Shown: positions 5,102-5,308 of the stretch, in pieces | How positions within the stretch are numbered: the first letter of the stretch is position 1 | Layout of the letters: each line of letters opens with the position of its first letter | Assembly: GCA_937959145.1 (NCBI GenBank) | Contig: CALGMC010000158.1 | Coordinates: forward strand, 1-5,308 | Source: an uncultured Chlorobiales bacterium | GTDB taxonomy: Bacteria; Bacteroidota; Chlorobiia; Chlorobiales; Thermochlorobacteraceae | DNA: 5,308 nt | Direction: 5' to 3' | The notes under the pieces: generated by a model | Told to the model about the DNA's origin: nothing | What the model saw: only the letters and a program-made list of their open reading frames with translations | Database searches by the model: none | Program-made: the position numbers and the translations under genes

Positions 5102-5308
5102 TTACTTCACCAGCATCATCTTCTTCGTTTGCACAAAGGTTGCGTTTGACGCTCCATTCGTCGCGCTCGCTTGCAACCGATAGAAATAAACGCCGCTTGA
5201 AAGATTCGCCGCGTTCAAGGTGTAGTTATACGCCCCCGCATCTTGACGACCATTCACCAAACTCATCACCTTGCGACCTAACACATCATAAACTTCCAAC
5301 TTCACCTC
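5102..5308 (-). CDS. C-terminal end of a secreted protein with type IX secretion sorting domain (partial)
   Basis: Only the last 68 codons are in the window; the frame is open through the right edge, and the GTG at 5305 is internal. The visible part is almost entirely a type A sorting domain of the type IX (Por) secretion system: EVKLEVYDVLGRKVMSLV, then DAGAY, LSSGVYFYRLQA, and the basic end KKMMLVK. In this family the domain directs an exported cargo through the outer membrane and is usually cut off, with the protein released or anchored at the surface. The function of the cargo itself lies outside the window and cannot be told. An Asn-, Ala- and Ser-rich stretch (SATNGASNAT) before the last strand is a normal variable loop. 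The gene has its own terminator and is co-directional with metK but not in its operon. Confidence 0.92.
   Translation of the reverse strand, partial: EVKLEVYDVLGRKVMSLVNGRQDAGAYNYTLNAANLSSGVYFYRLQASATNGASNATFVQTKKMMLVK

Overview
This window looks like chromosomal DNA from a member of the Chlorobi (green sulfur bacteria and relatives), probably a Chloroherpeton- or Thermochlorobacter-like lineage rather than classical Chlorobium. Three things support this. metK and ahcY are adjacent behind a structured leader whose position fits the SAM-Chlorobi RNA motif. The promoters match the Bacteroidetes/Chlorobi pattern (TTTG, 19 bases, TAnnTTTG). A type IX secretion C-terminal sorting domain lies at the right edge. 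The genus assignment is inference; no rRNA marker is present.

Layout, left to right. (1) Positions 2-1072, + strand: the 3' three quarters of a dihydrolipoyl dehydrogenase gene, cut by the left edge. (2) Positions 1090-2059, - strand: pdxJ (vitamin B6 synthesis) followed after 1 base by a small three-helix PQ-loop/SemiSWEET-like membrane protein; this pair converges on lpdA. (3) Positions 2241-4823, - strand: the metK-ahcY operon, closed by an intrinsic terminator at 2172-2211. (4) Positions 4824-5101: a 278-base non-coding region. It holds the metK leader, with interleaved stems that can form a pseudoknot, an intrinsic terminator inside the leader, the metK promoter, and the terminator of the next gene upstream. 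(5) Positions 5102-5308, - strand: the last 68 codons of a secreted protein ending in a type IX secretion sorting domain, cut by the right edge.

MetK makes S-adenosylmethionine (SAM) from methionine and ATP. Methyltransferases turn SAM into S-adenosylhomocysteine (SAH), and AhcY cleaves SAH to homocysteine and adenosine, relieving product inhibition. Transcribing both from one promoter through one structured leader lets a single signal set the methylation cycle. The terminator 48 bases before the metK start suggests control by premature termination.

No mobile element, CRISPR array, tRNA or rRNA was seen. The most interesting part is the metK leader. It belongs to a recognised but mechanistically poorly understood class, and here it shows a plausible pseudoknot plus a terminator and a weaker alternative pairing that would open that terminator.
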